Shown here one piece after another: positions 49,329 through 64,000 of a stretch of 64,000 nt of DNA. Source of the stretch: Kudoa neothunni (Eukaryota > Cnidaria); contig OZ199838.1 of assembly GCA_964304625.1 (NCBI GenBank), forward strand, positions 8,246,001 to 8,310,000, given 5' to 3'. The first letter of the stretch is position 1, and each line of letters opens with the position of its first letter. A model generated the notes under the pieces. The model worked only from the letters and a program-made list of their open reading frames with translations. It ran no database searches and was not told the origin of the DNA. Both the position numbers and the translations under genes were made by a program.

Positions 49329-50763
49329 TCATACCGTAATAGTTTCATCCTCAACCTTCTTCTCCGACTTGACCAGCTTATCATTCCACGGGGGGATCGT
49401 AGTTCTAGCAAAGGTCAATTAGAATTTAAAACAACGTAGCAACATCAACCTCAAAAGGCCAGTCGGTGTTATGATTGCGGTGAACTTGAAATGAGCCACA
49501 AAATCACCTAATTTAACATTTAAATCAATCATTTAACAAATCAAAAACAAAATTATTACCATCATCTTTTACATACAGCGGAGGATAAGGTATCACAACA
49601 GCATGCTCAACACATTCTTTTATACCCATTCGAGCTTTGCTTTCGTTCTCCATTGATCTCAGGTTGAATGCCATATGCAGATTGGTGGCTAACAATTGTT
49701 TCATGAGTTCTAAAAATGTGAAAATAAGATAAAAATGAAGGTGGTTAGCAAACAGACCGACGAACCTTTTGAGGATTTCAATTTTAGATTGTAAGGAGAG
49801 TTTGTATGTTTGTATATGGTAGTTCTGGTGTCTTTTTGGCGGGGTTTATTTGACTCACTATTAGTGACAAATATGTCGATGCAATAAACCTCAAAAAGCT
49901 CAAATTTCTGCTCGATATAATCCTTTCCATGCCCATCGCCGGGAACCATAATAATTTTCTTTTCGTCCTCCATGTTGTTCTTTGTAACCCGAAAACACAC
50001 CATATCTTCGACGCCTTTACATTGAAATTCGTTGACCACTTTGTTGAACACACTACCAACATCTTTGTTCTTGAATAACAATAATTAATCAATCTTTATG
50101 CACAACTCAAGTAAAACCTACAGATTTTCCAACTTTAAGTGTCCTAAGTATAGCTTCTTCTGCCATGTGAGAAGCTTTAAGAATATCAGCTTTGACCCCA
50201 GTAACTGGATTCGACTATTATAGATAGTTGATCAAATCATAAGTAATTTATATTTGACGCTTACTTCTGTTGCTCCGACCACAAAGGTGTGTGCGATTCC
50301 ACCAGGAAATCCATCAAGGTTAACGGAAAGGTCTCTGTATTTATGTTAGCAATATCAACGGGAGATATAACATACATTTTAACCATGTCTCCTTCCTTGA
50401 TAATTTGATCGGGGTCCGAATTTAACGGCGAAAAAGTGACAAATGCAGTCATTCACAGACACGCAAGTTGGAAAAGATATACCCTTTTTCATGGTTTTGT
50501 TCTTTTTGAATATTTTGCTACACTCTTCAATTATCATCTTGTCACCCAATATGCACAATTCGCGACAACTCGAACCCACAACACATTTGCTGACCAACTC
50601 ATTCAACACTCCCTAAATGAACAACTTACGTGCATGGAATAAAAATCCATCCAATACGATTGGCTATATCCCCAGCAACGACATATTTATCTAAAATTGC
50701 ATCTGAAGCTGGTGAATTGTCTTGATTGGTTTCGTTTACAGGATCCTTAGATTTATCAGCCAT
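49329..50763 (-). CDS. PA2G4: PA2G4/EBP1-like protein, with two apparent frameshifts
   Basis: Member of the PA2G4 (EBP1) branch of the M24 aminopeptidase fold, a ribosome-binding growth regulator without peptidase activity. Exons on minus: 50658-50763, 50376-50612, 50265-50334, 50122-50214, 49766-50069, 49560-49709, 49450-49507, 49329-49404; introns 40-57 bp. Matching blocks: YVVAGDIANR, MIIEECSKIFKKNKTMKKGI, SDPDQIIKEGDMVKIDL, HTFVVGATE, TRTTIYKHTNSPYNLKLK, RSMENESKARMG and DFVAHFKFTAI; ends near KSEKKVEDETITV. Two single-base excesses disturb the frame: a third G at the start of exon 2 (after the acceptor) and a fifth T in CACTTTTTCGCC (near 50433). Both are homopolymers, and all other exons are clean, so read or assembly error is as likely as decay. 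Convergent with CPSF3, 165 bp apart. Confidence 0.85.
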
Positions 50764-53295
50764 CACAACTGTTCGAACTTATCGCAACTATTTGGGCTTT
50801 GATCGGTGAATTCTTCGGAATAGTTCACTATGTAGGCGTGTGTATCATGCCGTAACAAATTTTATTTTCGCACTCTATTTCACTGTTTAACGCCATAATT
50901 TTGGTTAAATAACTGTTATTGAAATAAATTATGTTGAACTATCAGTGCATGTGCAGAAACATAAAACAATAGCCTAATTGTCGGAATTATTTTTGCATCT
51001 TAAACTTCCTAATGTTTCCCTTATGGAGTTTGAATCAATTAAAATGAAACACGTTTTATTTTTTTGACTTTTAAGAAATTTTTTAAGAATTGTTATTTTG
51101 CACGTGGTGACATGTGTGTTCGAGCGGATCGTGCCACTATTGATCGGTTGTTTCTGTCTAACCCTTGCTGTCTCGTATACACATTTATTTCATTAATTTA
51201 ATTTTTATCTATGTATAAAATTATATGCATGACTAAGTTAATGTGTTTTATTTTTTCTAGTTAAGGATTAGGAAATATAACACGCTATTTTTGGATTGAG
51301 GGTTTTATAGTTGATGAAATCAAATCGAATATTTTACTTTATATTTTCACCAATTAACTAATGATAATAATTAACTATAAAAAGGAATGGTTTCAACGGT
51401 AACACACATGCACTCATTCTCACCCGAAATGCCAACCATATCTATCACGGCTGTGTACATAAAAAGGTTTACGTTGCATAATCTAATAATCGATTATTAC
51501 CGATGAACAACATTGCTGATTGGAACTGCATATAATTTAATCAATTCATACTACCATAAATTTGAATTAATGTACCTCTTTTATAAAGTAGGGTTGATAA
51601 CTCTTTTACTATACAGTAAACTCACCGTATCTGCGAGGCATATGGTGCACGACTTATCCGCGAAATGGTACAACATGGATGAGTAGAGCGGTAACTCGAC
51701 TTGGAGAATTAAATTATCTTTTTTACGTGTAATTTAAAAAAGAGACGAAGGTTATGAAAAAGGGTCATAATTTTTTAATTTAAGGGAGAATTTTATAGTC
51801 CGGGTTAATCGGGAAGTAGCTCAACGGAGGTTAACGATAATACGTGCCGTATCAATTGTAATCCGGACGTTGTGTAGAAACCATGATTTAAATCAAGAAT
51901 TTACAACAAAAATAAATGTTCGTGTGCTTTTTATCTATAAAATCATAAAATTTTTGTAAGACAAAATATAAAATTAGCATAAGTAATATGCGTTTTATAA
52001 TTTGTGCGATAGAACAACAAATTTTATAGAACAGCATTTTTTAATTGGATTGAAATATAAAAGAAAATAACTATTTGCGCGTTGAATAATATTTATATGT
52101 CACTAATTTTTATTGTATTAAATTATTTCTGATCCATAGCTTCGCTCCTAGAGACCAGAAATATTTAAATATCCGTGCCTGCCCGAAGTGGGTAACTAGG
52201 TGATACCAAAAGAGCTATTTTGTTCATAACTCATAGAAAACTACATTATTTTCTTCATAATCTTCTGAACACTTTATAAAGTCTTAAAGTTTTATTCTAA
52301 ACCAAAAGAGTTATAGATTTACTTTATTGAGATAACAATTGTTGCCTTAAAATATGTCATCTATTAGTCCCTGGTAAAAGTTTAATTGTAATGATATAAT
52401 TTTATATTTGTAGCGAGAACCGGCAGATTTTGAAATATTTTTAATGAAATTATTTAATTTCTGAAATATTACATAATTATATCAAATATTTCACCCCGGT
52501 TGTTTTAAATAAATTTCCCCGTGATTAATTCATTTTGAACTTTAATAATTAAATAAAAAATCTACCTCGAGTAATAAGCCTGATTATTTACATCTATAAT
52601 GCTAAATTATAATATAAAGATAATCGTTTTAAATAATCAGCGTATCTAATGTTATCTACTATATAGAGCAAACCGGTAATCCGTGCGTGTGCCAATGCGT
52701 ACGCATTTTTCATTATTTATAGAGAGACATATCGCTCTACTTGTGCACGCATATGGAAACATAAAATTTTATTTTAAGAAAGATAAATACGTAAAAATTA
52801 TAAAAGGTTTGCATCCTGCAAAATGACTAAAAACATTTTCACGTGATATGAGTGGTATGATTTCAGGATTTATGCAAACATATAGATCATTTCGTTAAAA
52901 TTATAAAAGGTTAATTTTAAATGTACTATGGTGTTTACTTTACTTTAAAATTATTGGAAAGTAATTTAGTAATTGAAAAAGTTCAAATAAGGAGGGTAAT
53001 ATTAGGTTATGTATCCAAGCATTAATATGAAATTCATTTGTTGATGTTTAACAAGATTAGTCCTATTCATATGGTATGATTTAGAGATTACTGCCAACAA
53101 CAAGGAGAAAATCGATATTTTAGGAGCTCTAAATAGGAAATTCAAACGCTCAGTAGTATTTATTCGTTTTTAAAAATATTAAATAAGGTTCATGCGTCCA
53201 ATGAGTTAAATAAATCATCAGTTAATTGAGTAATCTTTGTATTATTTATCCATATACTCTGAATTTACTTTGAACTTCAAATGACCTTGGCCTAC
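50764..53295. other. Intergenic, AT-rich
   Basis: No gene or defined repeat in 2.5 kb. Near 51612-51640 TACAGTAAACTCACCGTATC resembles a Tigger-type terminus but lacks a partner. TTAA at 53296-53299 is the target site of the following piggyBac element. Confidence 0.3.
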
Positions 53296-53299
53296 TTAA

Positions 53300-55696
53300 C
53301 CCTTTCACGCCGAAATTTTTTTGACGGGTGAAAAAAAATATTTGATAACATATATGACATTTTTAAAATAAAATAAATCATGTGTAACATTTTTGGATTC
53401 GATTGTTCTAAAATAAATAAGTTACATGAATGATGCCATATGGCATCACTCGGCCGCCCCAAATTTTCAAACACATTAATGCGCAAGCGCGGTTCAACAA
53501 ACCAAACACAATATTGCTGTTTATAAAGAAAATAAGAACGAAAAATGGTGTTTTTATATAGTTTTATATTGTATGGTATTCTTTAAAACAATTTCTGCTG
53601 ATGTTAAGACACAGAGCGACGTTGCATTTTATGCAGTAAATCCTAGAATACATTGAACAGTATTTGCATCTCTTTTTTCATTTCTAGATTCTGGATAATG
53701 ATACATTCCATCGAAACGAGCACTCTTGAGCAATCCGCTTCCATCGGACGTTCGCTTGCGATTAGGAATACTTCGGTTGACGGTTACTTCGGTGGATGAT
53801 GGTCTACCCCTTTTTGGCACACGTTCTATGTTTTGGCAGTAAAACATTAGGTGTTCACTTACCTCCACTGTAAAGTTTTGAAGATCCATAATCTTTTTAC
53901 TGTCTATATCCACTAGTTTACATTGCCCGCGATAAATGAGCCATCCATTTAGTAAGCAGAGATTTAAGCACCAAAAAAATATTCTGGTGTACCATTTTTT
54001 TGAATTGTGATCTAATCGATACAATGCCATCAACATATCGAACAAATCGACTCCACCCATGTACTTATTATACATTTTTACGATTAGAGGATAGCTGATA
54101 CTGAGAACTTTTTTATGTTTTTTGTCATACCTTTGTACAGAAGACATCGGAAAAGCAGAATAAAAAGTGGATGATACATTAACAATAGATCCATCTAACC
54201 AGCGTACAACATTTATTTTTGAATTATTTAGACAATAGATTCCATATTCAAAACTTCCTCTAGGTTGATTTTTAAATTCTTTTTCTGCTTTAAAAGGACA
54301 TTTTGTCATGTGAGTTTTTCTTATGGTGCTGGTAGAAAAGTAACCAAGCTTCAAAAGTTGGGCATGCAAGTTAAAACTTGAAAAGTAATTATCATAGTAT
54401 ATATGATATTTAGAACTATTCAAGTTTCACACAATTTCAACACGATGTCCGATGACTTATTCCCCGTAGATGTAACATTTAAAGTAGTTCCAGATTTAAA
54501 GTAAAAATCATGAATAATTCCACCGGCCCCATTCCTCGTAAAAACTTTAAACCTCCATTTAGTAGGTTTCAACGGTAAATAACGTTTTAAGGCCGATTTC
54601 CCCTTAAAGGGAACAATTTGCTCATCAACGGATTGATGGTATTCAGGCTCGATAACTAAGCAAGCCTGCCGTATTATGTCAAGGACAGGTCTTATCTTAA
54701 AAAACCTGTCGTAACCATCGTTATTAGGATTTAAAACAATATTGTTGTTGTCGCAGAAATGTAAATATCTTAATAACGACTCGAATCTAACTCTCGTCAT
54801 TCTGTCAGATATGGTGTTGTAATTAATTTTTGTTGACTAATAATTCCTATATCGCGGCAGTTTTACGACAGACATTCGAATAAGAATACCAATTAATAGC
54901 CGGATTTCCTCAATTGTAGTTTTAAACGACGGATTTAATGTTGATGCGTATTTATTTGTTTCATTCAAAATTAGTTCAAAAAGGGCGTCGGTAAAAAACT
55001 GATTGAAATAATAAAACGATTCAAAAATATCACCATCAACTTCCGTAAAAATAGATTGTGATGCAGTTGAGTTTTCACCATCAAAAGATTCATTTAGAAT
55101 CCACTTAGGATTAACGTCAGGAGTTACCGTATCGTTTTCGCTTTCAGAGAGGTCGTTATCACTGACAGAATTATTAAAAGTTTCATCATCCGGCGCGTTC
55201 TCGGCATCGGATTTGTCAGGATCTGGAAACAGTTTAAGCTGTTTCACCATCCTCCCGAATTTGTTTTTTTAATAATAAAATCAGCATCCATCACCATTCT
55301 CCCACGGGTAATCGACCTCCGCCGAGTGATGCCATATGGCATCATTGTTTATTTTTCGTTTTGAGCCTTATTGTTAAAACTTTCCTCAATTTTAATCTGC
55401 GTTTTTGAAAATATTTTATTATACTAACACAATAAATTTTTATCAGTTGAGTAAAACTGTTTCTTCAGTCTTATAGTTATCGTTCGAAGGGGGCAGTTTT
55501 GCTAATCCCAACAGCAAGTACTATTATCTATTTTATTACATGAAAATATAAAACCCAACACTTTCATAATTTTTTGATGATTATATTGATTTTCATCTAA
55601 TAATATGACAAATTTTGTCTTGCAGAAATATGTAATAACGGAGAAATTTGCTAATTAACAAAATGATGCCGTATGGCATCACTAGGCACGAAAGGG
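53300..55696 (-). mobile_element. Well-preserved piggyBac transposon (TGATGCCATATGGCATCA family)
   Basis: Flanked by TTAA at 53296-53299 and 55697-55700; ends CCCTTTCACGCC and, complemented, CCCTTTCGTGCC. The minus strand carries almost the whole transposase in three frames: 54837-55250 (acidic N-terminus, then a start of the catalytic region), 54420-54800 with SVDEQIVPFKGKSALKRY, and 53629-54423 with YYDNYFSS and MGGVDLFDMLMALYR, so all three Asp-containing motifs can be read. About two frame disruptions separate them; the usual Cys-rich C-terminal finger is not evident. The palindrome TGATGCCATATGGCATCA occurs at 53431-53448 and 55327-55344, with one variant at 55664-55681. The 501-bp MITE at 62458 shares ends and palindromes. 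Confidence 0.9.
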
Positions 55697-55700
55697 TTAA

Positions 55701-56214
55701 GGCTTTAGTCTGCGTGGCCAGGCAAGGAAGCCCATGCGAAGCGGGGCTTTTGCGCTAGTTTTCTATAAAATTGTTTGAAAATTAGTCACGAAAGGTTCTT
55801 TAATAGAAAAGTCCATTGCATATTTAGCGAGATTATTGTACGTTAATTATTTATCAATACATCAAACAATGATTCTTTATTACGAACCTCAAGATATTGA
55901 TAGAAATGGATTTATACACCTTGAATGCTGATTTACCACTAGATTTCTTAATGCAATAATTCAATCAGAAACCATGATATTTACAATATTCAGATTTAGC
56001 TGGGAGAAATTAATTAGGATGATAAAATTATTTATTGACATATTACATAGAGTTGTTCCGCAATTAATGTTCGGTTAGAAGTAACTTTTAAAAATTTAAT
56101 TAAAAAAAGGTAGGTATTCTTCTTGGTAGGAATTATGGAAAGCAGTTAACATCTGTTGTTTGAGGTTAGCAAAGAAAATGGACTGATAAAATAAACAAGT
56201 TTCAAATTCAAAAA
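55701..56214. other. Intergenic between piggyBac and LIPT2
   Basis: AT-rich; includes the 3' flank of LIPT2. A GAAGCCCATGCGAAGCGGGGCTTTTGC-type inverted segment near 55729-55755 can form a short stem (AAGCCC/GGGCTT). Nothing else seen. Confidence 0.3.
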
Positions 56215-56955
56215 TTAGCTACAATTGAAAATTTTTTTAAAACACTTTATAAATATTGGTATAAACTGATCGATGGTAACAATCTCGTTCGTTTGTTTGG
56301 TTAGCGAAGTGGTGCCTTTACCGAGGAGACCACAGGGAACAATGTACGAAAACCATTTAAGGTCGACGTTGCAATTGAAAGCCATTCCATGGCTGGTAAT
56401 AAGATTTTGATTTCTAACGCCAACGGAAGCGATTTTGGAGTTGCCGATCCAGACACCAGGATGTTCAGTTAGTGTGGATTTTATTCCATAATGGTCACAA
56501 CACAATATCCCTACTTCCTCCAACGCTCGTACATACTCTTTGATATTCATTCCGAAATTCCTAAGATTAACGATGGGATAAGCTACCAATTGTCCAGGTC
56601 CATGAAATGTGAGCAGACCTCCACGTTCACTAACGCAAACATCAGCTCCGAGCGATTTTAATCGTTCTTCCTCCCCGGGAGGCAAGTTATTCACCTCTCT
56701 AAATCCAATAGTATAAACAGGTTCATATTCAACTAGCATTAAGGTGTTCAATGTTTGCTCATTCGAAGATTGACGTGACACGTTGAAATTCAAATTTGAC
56801 GAATGATTGTGGACAGGGTGTGCAGTTTGTTGTTTGTTTGAGATTTTATGCATATAATTCAAATGAGATTGGACAAATTCCCCCATGATTTTCATCGATT
56901 CCGTATAGGTTGTTTTACCGACATTTACAATTGATAGCAGCCTACTGGCACTCAT
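56215..56955 (-). CDS. LIPT2: Lipoyl(octanoyl) transferase
   Basis: Mitochondrial LipB-family enzyme that moves octanoate from acyl carrier protein to the H protein of glycine cleavage, the first step of lipoate attachment. Single exon of 246 aa, start at ATG 56955 (the codon before is GTG). Motifs: LMLVEYEPVYTIGFRE, ERGGLLTFHGPGQLVAYPIV (substrate pocket), HPGVWIGNSKIASVGV with the acyl-binding Lys, SHGMAFN, and YIVPCGLLGKGTTSL with the catalytic Cys. A low-complexity insert at about residues 40-65 (NKQQTAHPVHNHSSNLN) lengthens the N-terminal part. It is the only intronless host gene in the window. It lies 489 bp downstream of CK2 alpha on the same strand. Confidence 0.95.
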   Translation of the reverse strand: MSASRLLSIVNVGKTTYTESMKIMGEFVQSHLNYMHKISNKQQTAHPVHNHSSNLNFNVSRQSSNEQTLNTLMLVEYEPVYTIGFREVNNLPPGEEERLKSLGADVCVSERGGLLTFHGPGQLVAYPIVNLRNFGMNIKEYVRALEEVGILCCDHYGIKSTLTEHPGVWIGNSKIASVGVRNQNLITSHGMAFNCNVDLKWFSYIVPCGLLGKGTTSLTKQTNEIVTIDQFIPIFIKCFKKIFNCS

Positions 56956-57444
56956 CACAGTCCAAACACACGAATTTTGACGAAATGTGCGCTCTCGCTG
57001 ATAATGAGGTTTATTTTTAACTTTAATGCTCTATCTCTTAGGTTATGCTCACCAAATTTGTCACTTATGTTTTTATCCCCTTAATCCAATCAAATTCTGA
57101 ATAAACACCATAAACGAATCTAATTGTACTCGTATTAGTGTTGAAAGAATATAATGGTGGACAATACAGAAATTTGAGGCTGACACTTTTTATCTGATTA
57201 GATTAATCTTTAAATATGCTGACATTTCAACTTGAACTTGTAATAATTCAGAAAAACAATTTATTATGTAAAACCTAGATTTTAAGGCGCGAAAGCAGGA
57301 ATGGCTAACCGACTATTAAGTTCCCACAAAAACAAATTAAAATACAATGAGACTTGTTGAAACAAAACCAAAATAAAATGTTGGCAAATTATTTCATTTA
57401 AAACAGATTAAAACCAATACAAAATAATATCCAGTTACCAACAT
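56956..57444. other. Intergenic between CK2 alpha and LIPT2
   Basis: Must contain the 3' end of the CK2 alpha transcript and the LIPT2 promoter. No distinct motif recognised. Confidence 0.35.
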
Positions 57445-60640
<3,196 letters not shown>

Positions 60641-61263
60641 AAGTTATACGTGTGCGCAAGTGCAAATTTGGGGTTTAAATTCATCAAATATTTTTTTTGG
60701 ATTTTAAGCCAAATCATATATTAAGAGGGTTATTGATCAAATATAAATTTTATAAACAATTGATTTATGTTCTAATTGATTTGATAATGATGTAAACATC
60801 ATTCTTTTTGTTTACAAAATAAACACTTGTTTCGTCTTAATAGAATTTCTACATTTGGTTGGTTAGAAGAATTTTATAAAAAGTTTTAACCCCGAACGAT
60901 ATAAAACGTTAGCTCATTTTTATCTTGCTGTTATTGTATGGAGGTTTAGCAGACTAAATGTCCTTATTTAGAAGATAATCTCCATTCCAATAAATTTTTC
61001 AAAGTAAATAGTTATAATGGTTCATTTTTTTACTATACTGTGTCTGTGAAGGTTCAAAACTCAAATTCGATATTTCCTATTGATTAAATGGCAGTTGCGT
61101 GCGCACCGTGTAGCAAGCATTACGTGCAATAGGTGACCACACGTTCATAATCCCATTGGGGCAAAGAAAAAAAATTACGAACCACACATATTGTACGTGC
61201 GGTTCGTAATTTCTAAGGTTGTGCGCGCAGTACTAAGGAGGATACAATCCTATAAATCAACTA
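60641..61263. other. CK2 alpha upstream region with a hairpin
   Basis: Promoter side of CK2 alpha. AATTACGAACC (61173-61183) and GGTTCGTAATT (61201-61211) form an 11-bp perfect stem around a 17-base loop; role unknown. Confidence 0.4.
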
Positions 61264-61816
61264 CAGTCGATATTGGATATTGCATGGGTTTCCGGGACCA
61301 GAAAAAACCACGCAATAAAAGTTTTTACGCAATATCCAATTTCATCCGTGCGCCACACTGTAAAATACGGTTTTCTTGTGCTTACGTTTGATGATGATTC
61401 CTACAAACAAACATTGTTAAAACACAGATAATATAGAGTTCAATTAAGGAAGAGTTATTAAATTTTGTCAAAAAATCTTTCTATTGGTATTTTTTAAATT
61501 CTGTCCATTATGGGATATGAATCAAAAAATCCAGATGAAACCTTTGGAATTAAAATTTTCAGTGTATTTCTTATTTATTTGATTAAAATTTTGGTTTTTT
61601 TAATAATTGGTTTGATATCATCAGATTTAACCATTGTGAGCAATAAGTCCGCATGATTTTGATCCTCACATGTTGTAGCATTGTCATCGTCAAATATATT
61701 TTCGTAAGCTTCGAATTCATTTAAAAAGATTAATTATGTATACATAAAATATTACTTTGTGAACTGTTTCTGACTTGGGATAACTTTCTTAAATCTTCTT
61801 GTTCTATAAACTGATA

Positions 61817-63331
61817 CAGTAAGTAACCAATTTCACGCACTTTTTAAAAACCAATTTAGTTAGAATATTGATTAGTCATTGTTTATACAATATGTTTCTT
61901 ATAATATTTCAATCAAAAATTTGATAAAAATTATTTCAAAAAGTTGCTAAATAACGTAATTAAAATTCACGTGATTGACCAATTTCACGCACCTTTTCTG
62001 GGTACTTCTTGTTTATTAGTTAGTTAAGTCAATGTTAAACGCCCAAAAACTCCTAAACTATATTTATTATCGAAGAGTACAATATTACTAATTATTATGA
62101 AAGTCTTCAATCTAACGACCAAAAAACTGCCACTGTACCACATTTTAAAATATCTATTATCCCGGACTCCTAATGGCATCCTAGAGATGAAAAATAAAAT
62201 AACCAAACCCTATAAATTGTTGTATAATCTAAAAATAGAAATTATTTGCATGCAAAACAATTTAATTCTGTTGATGAAGATGTATATGAGTGGATTGGGT
62301 GGACACGAATCAGAAAGATTGTAGTAAGCGTCGTCACAATAATTATCAATAGAAATCAATTGGTCAAGAACAAGGTTTACCTTCGTGTGCAATTCGTGGT
62401 AGGTTTTACTCTTTTAAAAAAAGGTCCAATATTAAAAAATCAAATTTTATTAGTTAACCCTTTCGACCCGAATGATGCCATATGACATCATGGGATTGAT
62501 GTCGGAGTATCTATTCCATTTTTGTATGTATACTTTAAATCTATGGTTGTGTAAAAATATAACACATACTTTATGAAATAAATTTAAAAATTTAGAATTA
62601 TCTGTTGTTTATTTATTACAAAATAGGAAACAAAATGCGTGAACGGCTTTAACAAATAATGGATTATTGTATTGATATTTACGGAAATAACGAATCTATA
62701 TTTTTTATTTTAAAAATATGATGATTTATTATTAAGCAAATAATTTTTAAAAATTGGATCGAATTTTAAAAATAATGTTGTATAGCGGGTTCGGAAGATG
62801 AAACAACGAATGATGCCATATGGCATCATATAGTTATTTAATAATTTATAATACTTTTTAAATAAAATATAATGTATTCCATCTTAATTTTATATCTAGA
62901 AATGATATATATTGGAAAATATTCTTTCTCAATTGTAATTTTTTTCGGGTTGAAAGGGTTAATCTACTGTTGCTACATCTGAAACTACTTCGTAATAGAT
63001 CAATTAAATCAGAACATTTTTTAAAAGATACTCCGAAAATTTTATTTACAATGTAGACGAAACTGCCTTATTCTACTGATAACAACAAGAAGAGTATTTC
63101 ATAGATCGTTGAAAAATATTTTTGTGCTGTTGACACGTTTCTCGAGTTTTAATTATCGTTTAAAAAATTAATATATAGTGAACTAGCCTTTATAAACGCA
63201 GTTGAATCATTATTAAAGGCCAATTTTTTCTGAAATAATTGCGCGCGCTAGTGCGTGAAATTGGACGTGACCGGGTTTACGCACTTTTTTCTTGGTCCCG
63301 AGGGGGTTACGTGAAAATTGGTTTTTTACTG
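61817..63331 (+). mobile_element. Tigger/pogo-like transposon, copy B
   Basis: Ends CAGTAAGTAACCAATTTCAC and, complemented, CAGTAAAAAACCAATTTTCA, flanked by TA at 61815-61816 and 63332-63333. Coding relics on plus: SVDEDVYEWIGWTRI near 62270-62310 and NVDETALFY near 63052-63080 (catalytic Asp and Glu intact), with stops after it. Removal of the inserted piggyBac MITE leaves about 1010 bp. Same family as copies A and C. Confidence 0.85.
62458..62958. mobile_element. piggyBac-derived MITE, 501 bp
   Basis: TTAA on both sides (62454-62457, 62959-62962). Ends CCCTTTCGACCCGAATGATG and, complemented, CCCTTTCAACCCGAAAAAAA. Carries TGATGCCATATGACATCA at 62473-62490 and TGATGCCATATGGCATCA at 62811-62828, the private palindrome of the piggyBac at 53300-55696, so it is probably mobilised by that family's transposase. 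Copies A and C of the Tigger element show the uninterrupted site (ATTTTATTAG followed by Tigger sequence). Confidence 0.9.
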
Positions 63332-63878
63332 TATTATCATTAGACCATTTTTAACGATCCAATCAGAGATAGCTCACCATCTATATTTTTAATTTTCCCA
63401 AATAATGTGTCCTCCTTTTAGTTTCAATATCCGTATTGTTGAATTTATCTAGGTGTGAACGAATTCTATCCATTTTTAAATGAACTTAAACGTGACAATG
63501 TATTAATATTCAACATAGTTCGCTATATCACTCAATTTAAACTTAGAAATTGTCATTTTTTTGACAACTTTCAATATTTTTATCGAATCATAATAATCAA
63601 TGATTTCTCTTTTCTCTTAATTGTTACGGCTTTAACGGGAAATAATGAAGAAAACACTTCTATTTTCAAATAGATGACTTACTAAAACCACGCAGTAAAA
63701 AGTTTCCACGCAATAACTAGACTTTATATATAAATTAAAAAATTTTTAATGTTAAAAATGTTTACAAAATGAAAAAATAACAACAATACAAACGAACTAG
63801 GTTTCTCTCTAAAAAGAATAACGTCGAAATTTTGGAATTACGCAATATCCAGTCACGCAGTATCCAATCTCGACTGTA

Positions 63879-64000
63879 TAAGGATAGTTCATTTTGGGGT
63901 AAATTTCTCAGTTTTAGTTATATTTTTAAGTTTTCTGACAATTATATGGTGTACTTCTCGTTCAATATCCGTTCAATGTTTATTACTATTTAAACTATGA
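63879..64000. other. Window edge, nothing recognised
   Basis: Short AT-rich tail after the outer element's target duplication; no feature supported. Confidence 0.3.

Larger units (their letters stand above)
61264..63876 (-). mobile_element. Outer pogo/Tigger-type element of a triple nest
   Basis: Ends CAGTCGATATTGGATATTGC and, complemented, CAGTCGAGATTGGATACTGC, with TA on both sides (61262-61263, 63877-63878). Its own sequence is 61264-61814 plus 63334-63876; the middle is Tigger copy B. Minus-strand pieces such as ENIFDDDNATTCEDQNHADLL near 61655-61715 suggest the transposase tail, consistent with a minus-strand gene. About 1.1 kb without the insertion, so itself internally deleted. Confidence 0.65.

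Noticed and set aside
51612-51680. Another Tigger-type element
   Set aside because: One terminus-like sequence (TACAGTAAACTCACCGTATC) without a matching right end or TA pair.

Overview
The window looks like part of a compact, AT-rich metazoan nuclear genome. Ten host protein-coding genes can be followed exon by exon. Most introns are 31-60 bp, with GT...AG ends and T-rich acceptors. The genes are animal or eukaryotic families (PPM1 phosphatase, ZFPL1, NSA2, a CALHM-like channel, AACS, UROS, CPSF3, PA2G4, LIPT2, CK2 alpha). Such small introns beside a heavy load of cut-and-paste transposons would suit a reduced parasitic animal such as a myxozoan or mesozoan, but nothing here fixes the taxon.

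Layout. 1-1860: fossil Ty3/gypsy retroelement. 3205-6987: PPM1-type phosphatase, then an unassigned basic protein. 7.0-12.3 kb: gene-poor, with nested hAT elements and a Tigger-like MITE. 12281-13295: ZFPL1. 13.4-19.4 kb: hAT, two Tc1/mariner elements and a Tigger-like element. 19662-20815: NSA2. 21-26.2 kb: decayed piggyBac, a long inverted-repeat element, a Tigger remnant and a hAT MITE. 27895-28936: CALHM-like gene. 30-32.2 kb: Helitron 3' end and a dispersed repeat. 32433-35097: AACS on minus. 36.3-37.7 kb: Tigger and Merlin scraps and transposon ends. 38079-50763: tight cluster UROS(-), CPSF3(+), PA2G4(-). 53300-55696: well-preserved piggyBac. 56215-60640: LIPT2 and CK2 alpha, both minus. 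61264-63876: three elements nested inside each other.

What the genes do. They are housekeeping functions with no shared pathway: signalling phosphatase and kinase, pre-60S ribosome assembly (NSA2, PA2G4), pre-mRNA 3'-end cleavage (CPSF3), haem synthesis (UROS), lipoate attachment (LIPT2), ketone-body use (AACS), Golgi membrane (ZFPL1) and a probable large-pore channel. I see no convincing undescribed molecular system. The most notable results are the intron architecture (tiny introns, a 6.6-kb CPSF3 intron filled by a piggyBac-like element that carries a Helitron, and an NSA2 first coding exon that is only the ATG), the datable transposon nesting, and the private palindromes of three piggyBac-like families. 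Exon models were derived by hand from reading frame, splice signals and remembered family alignments; no database search was run.
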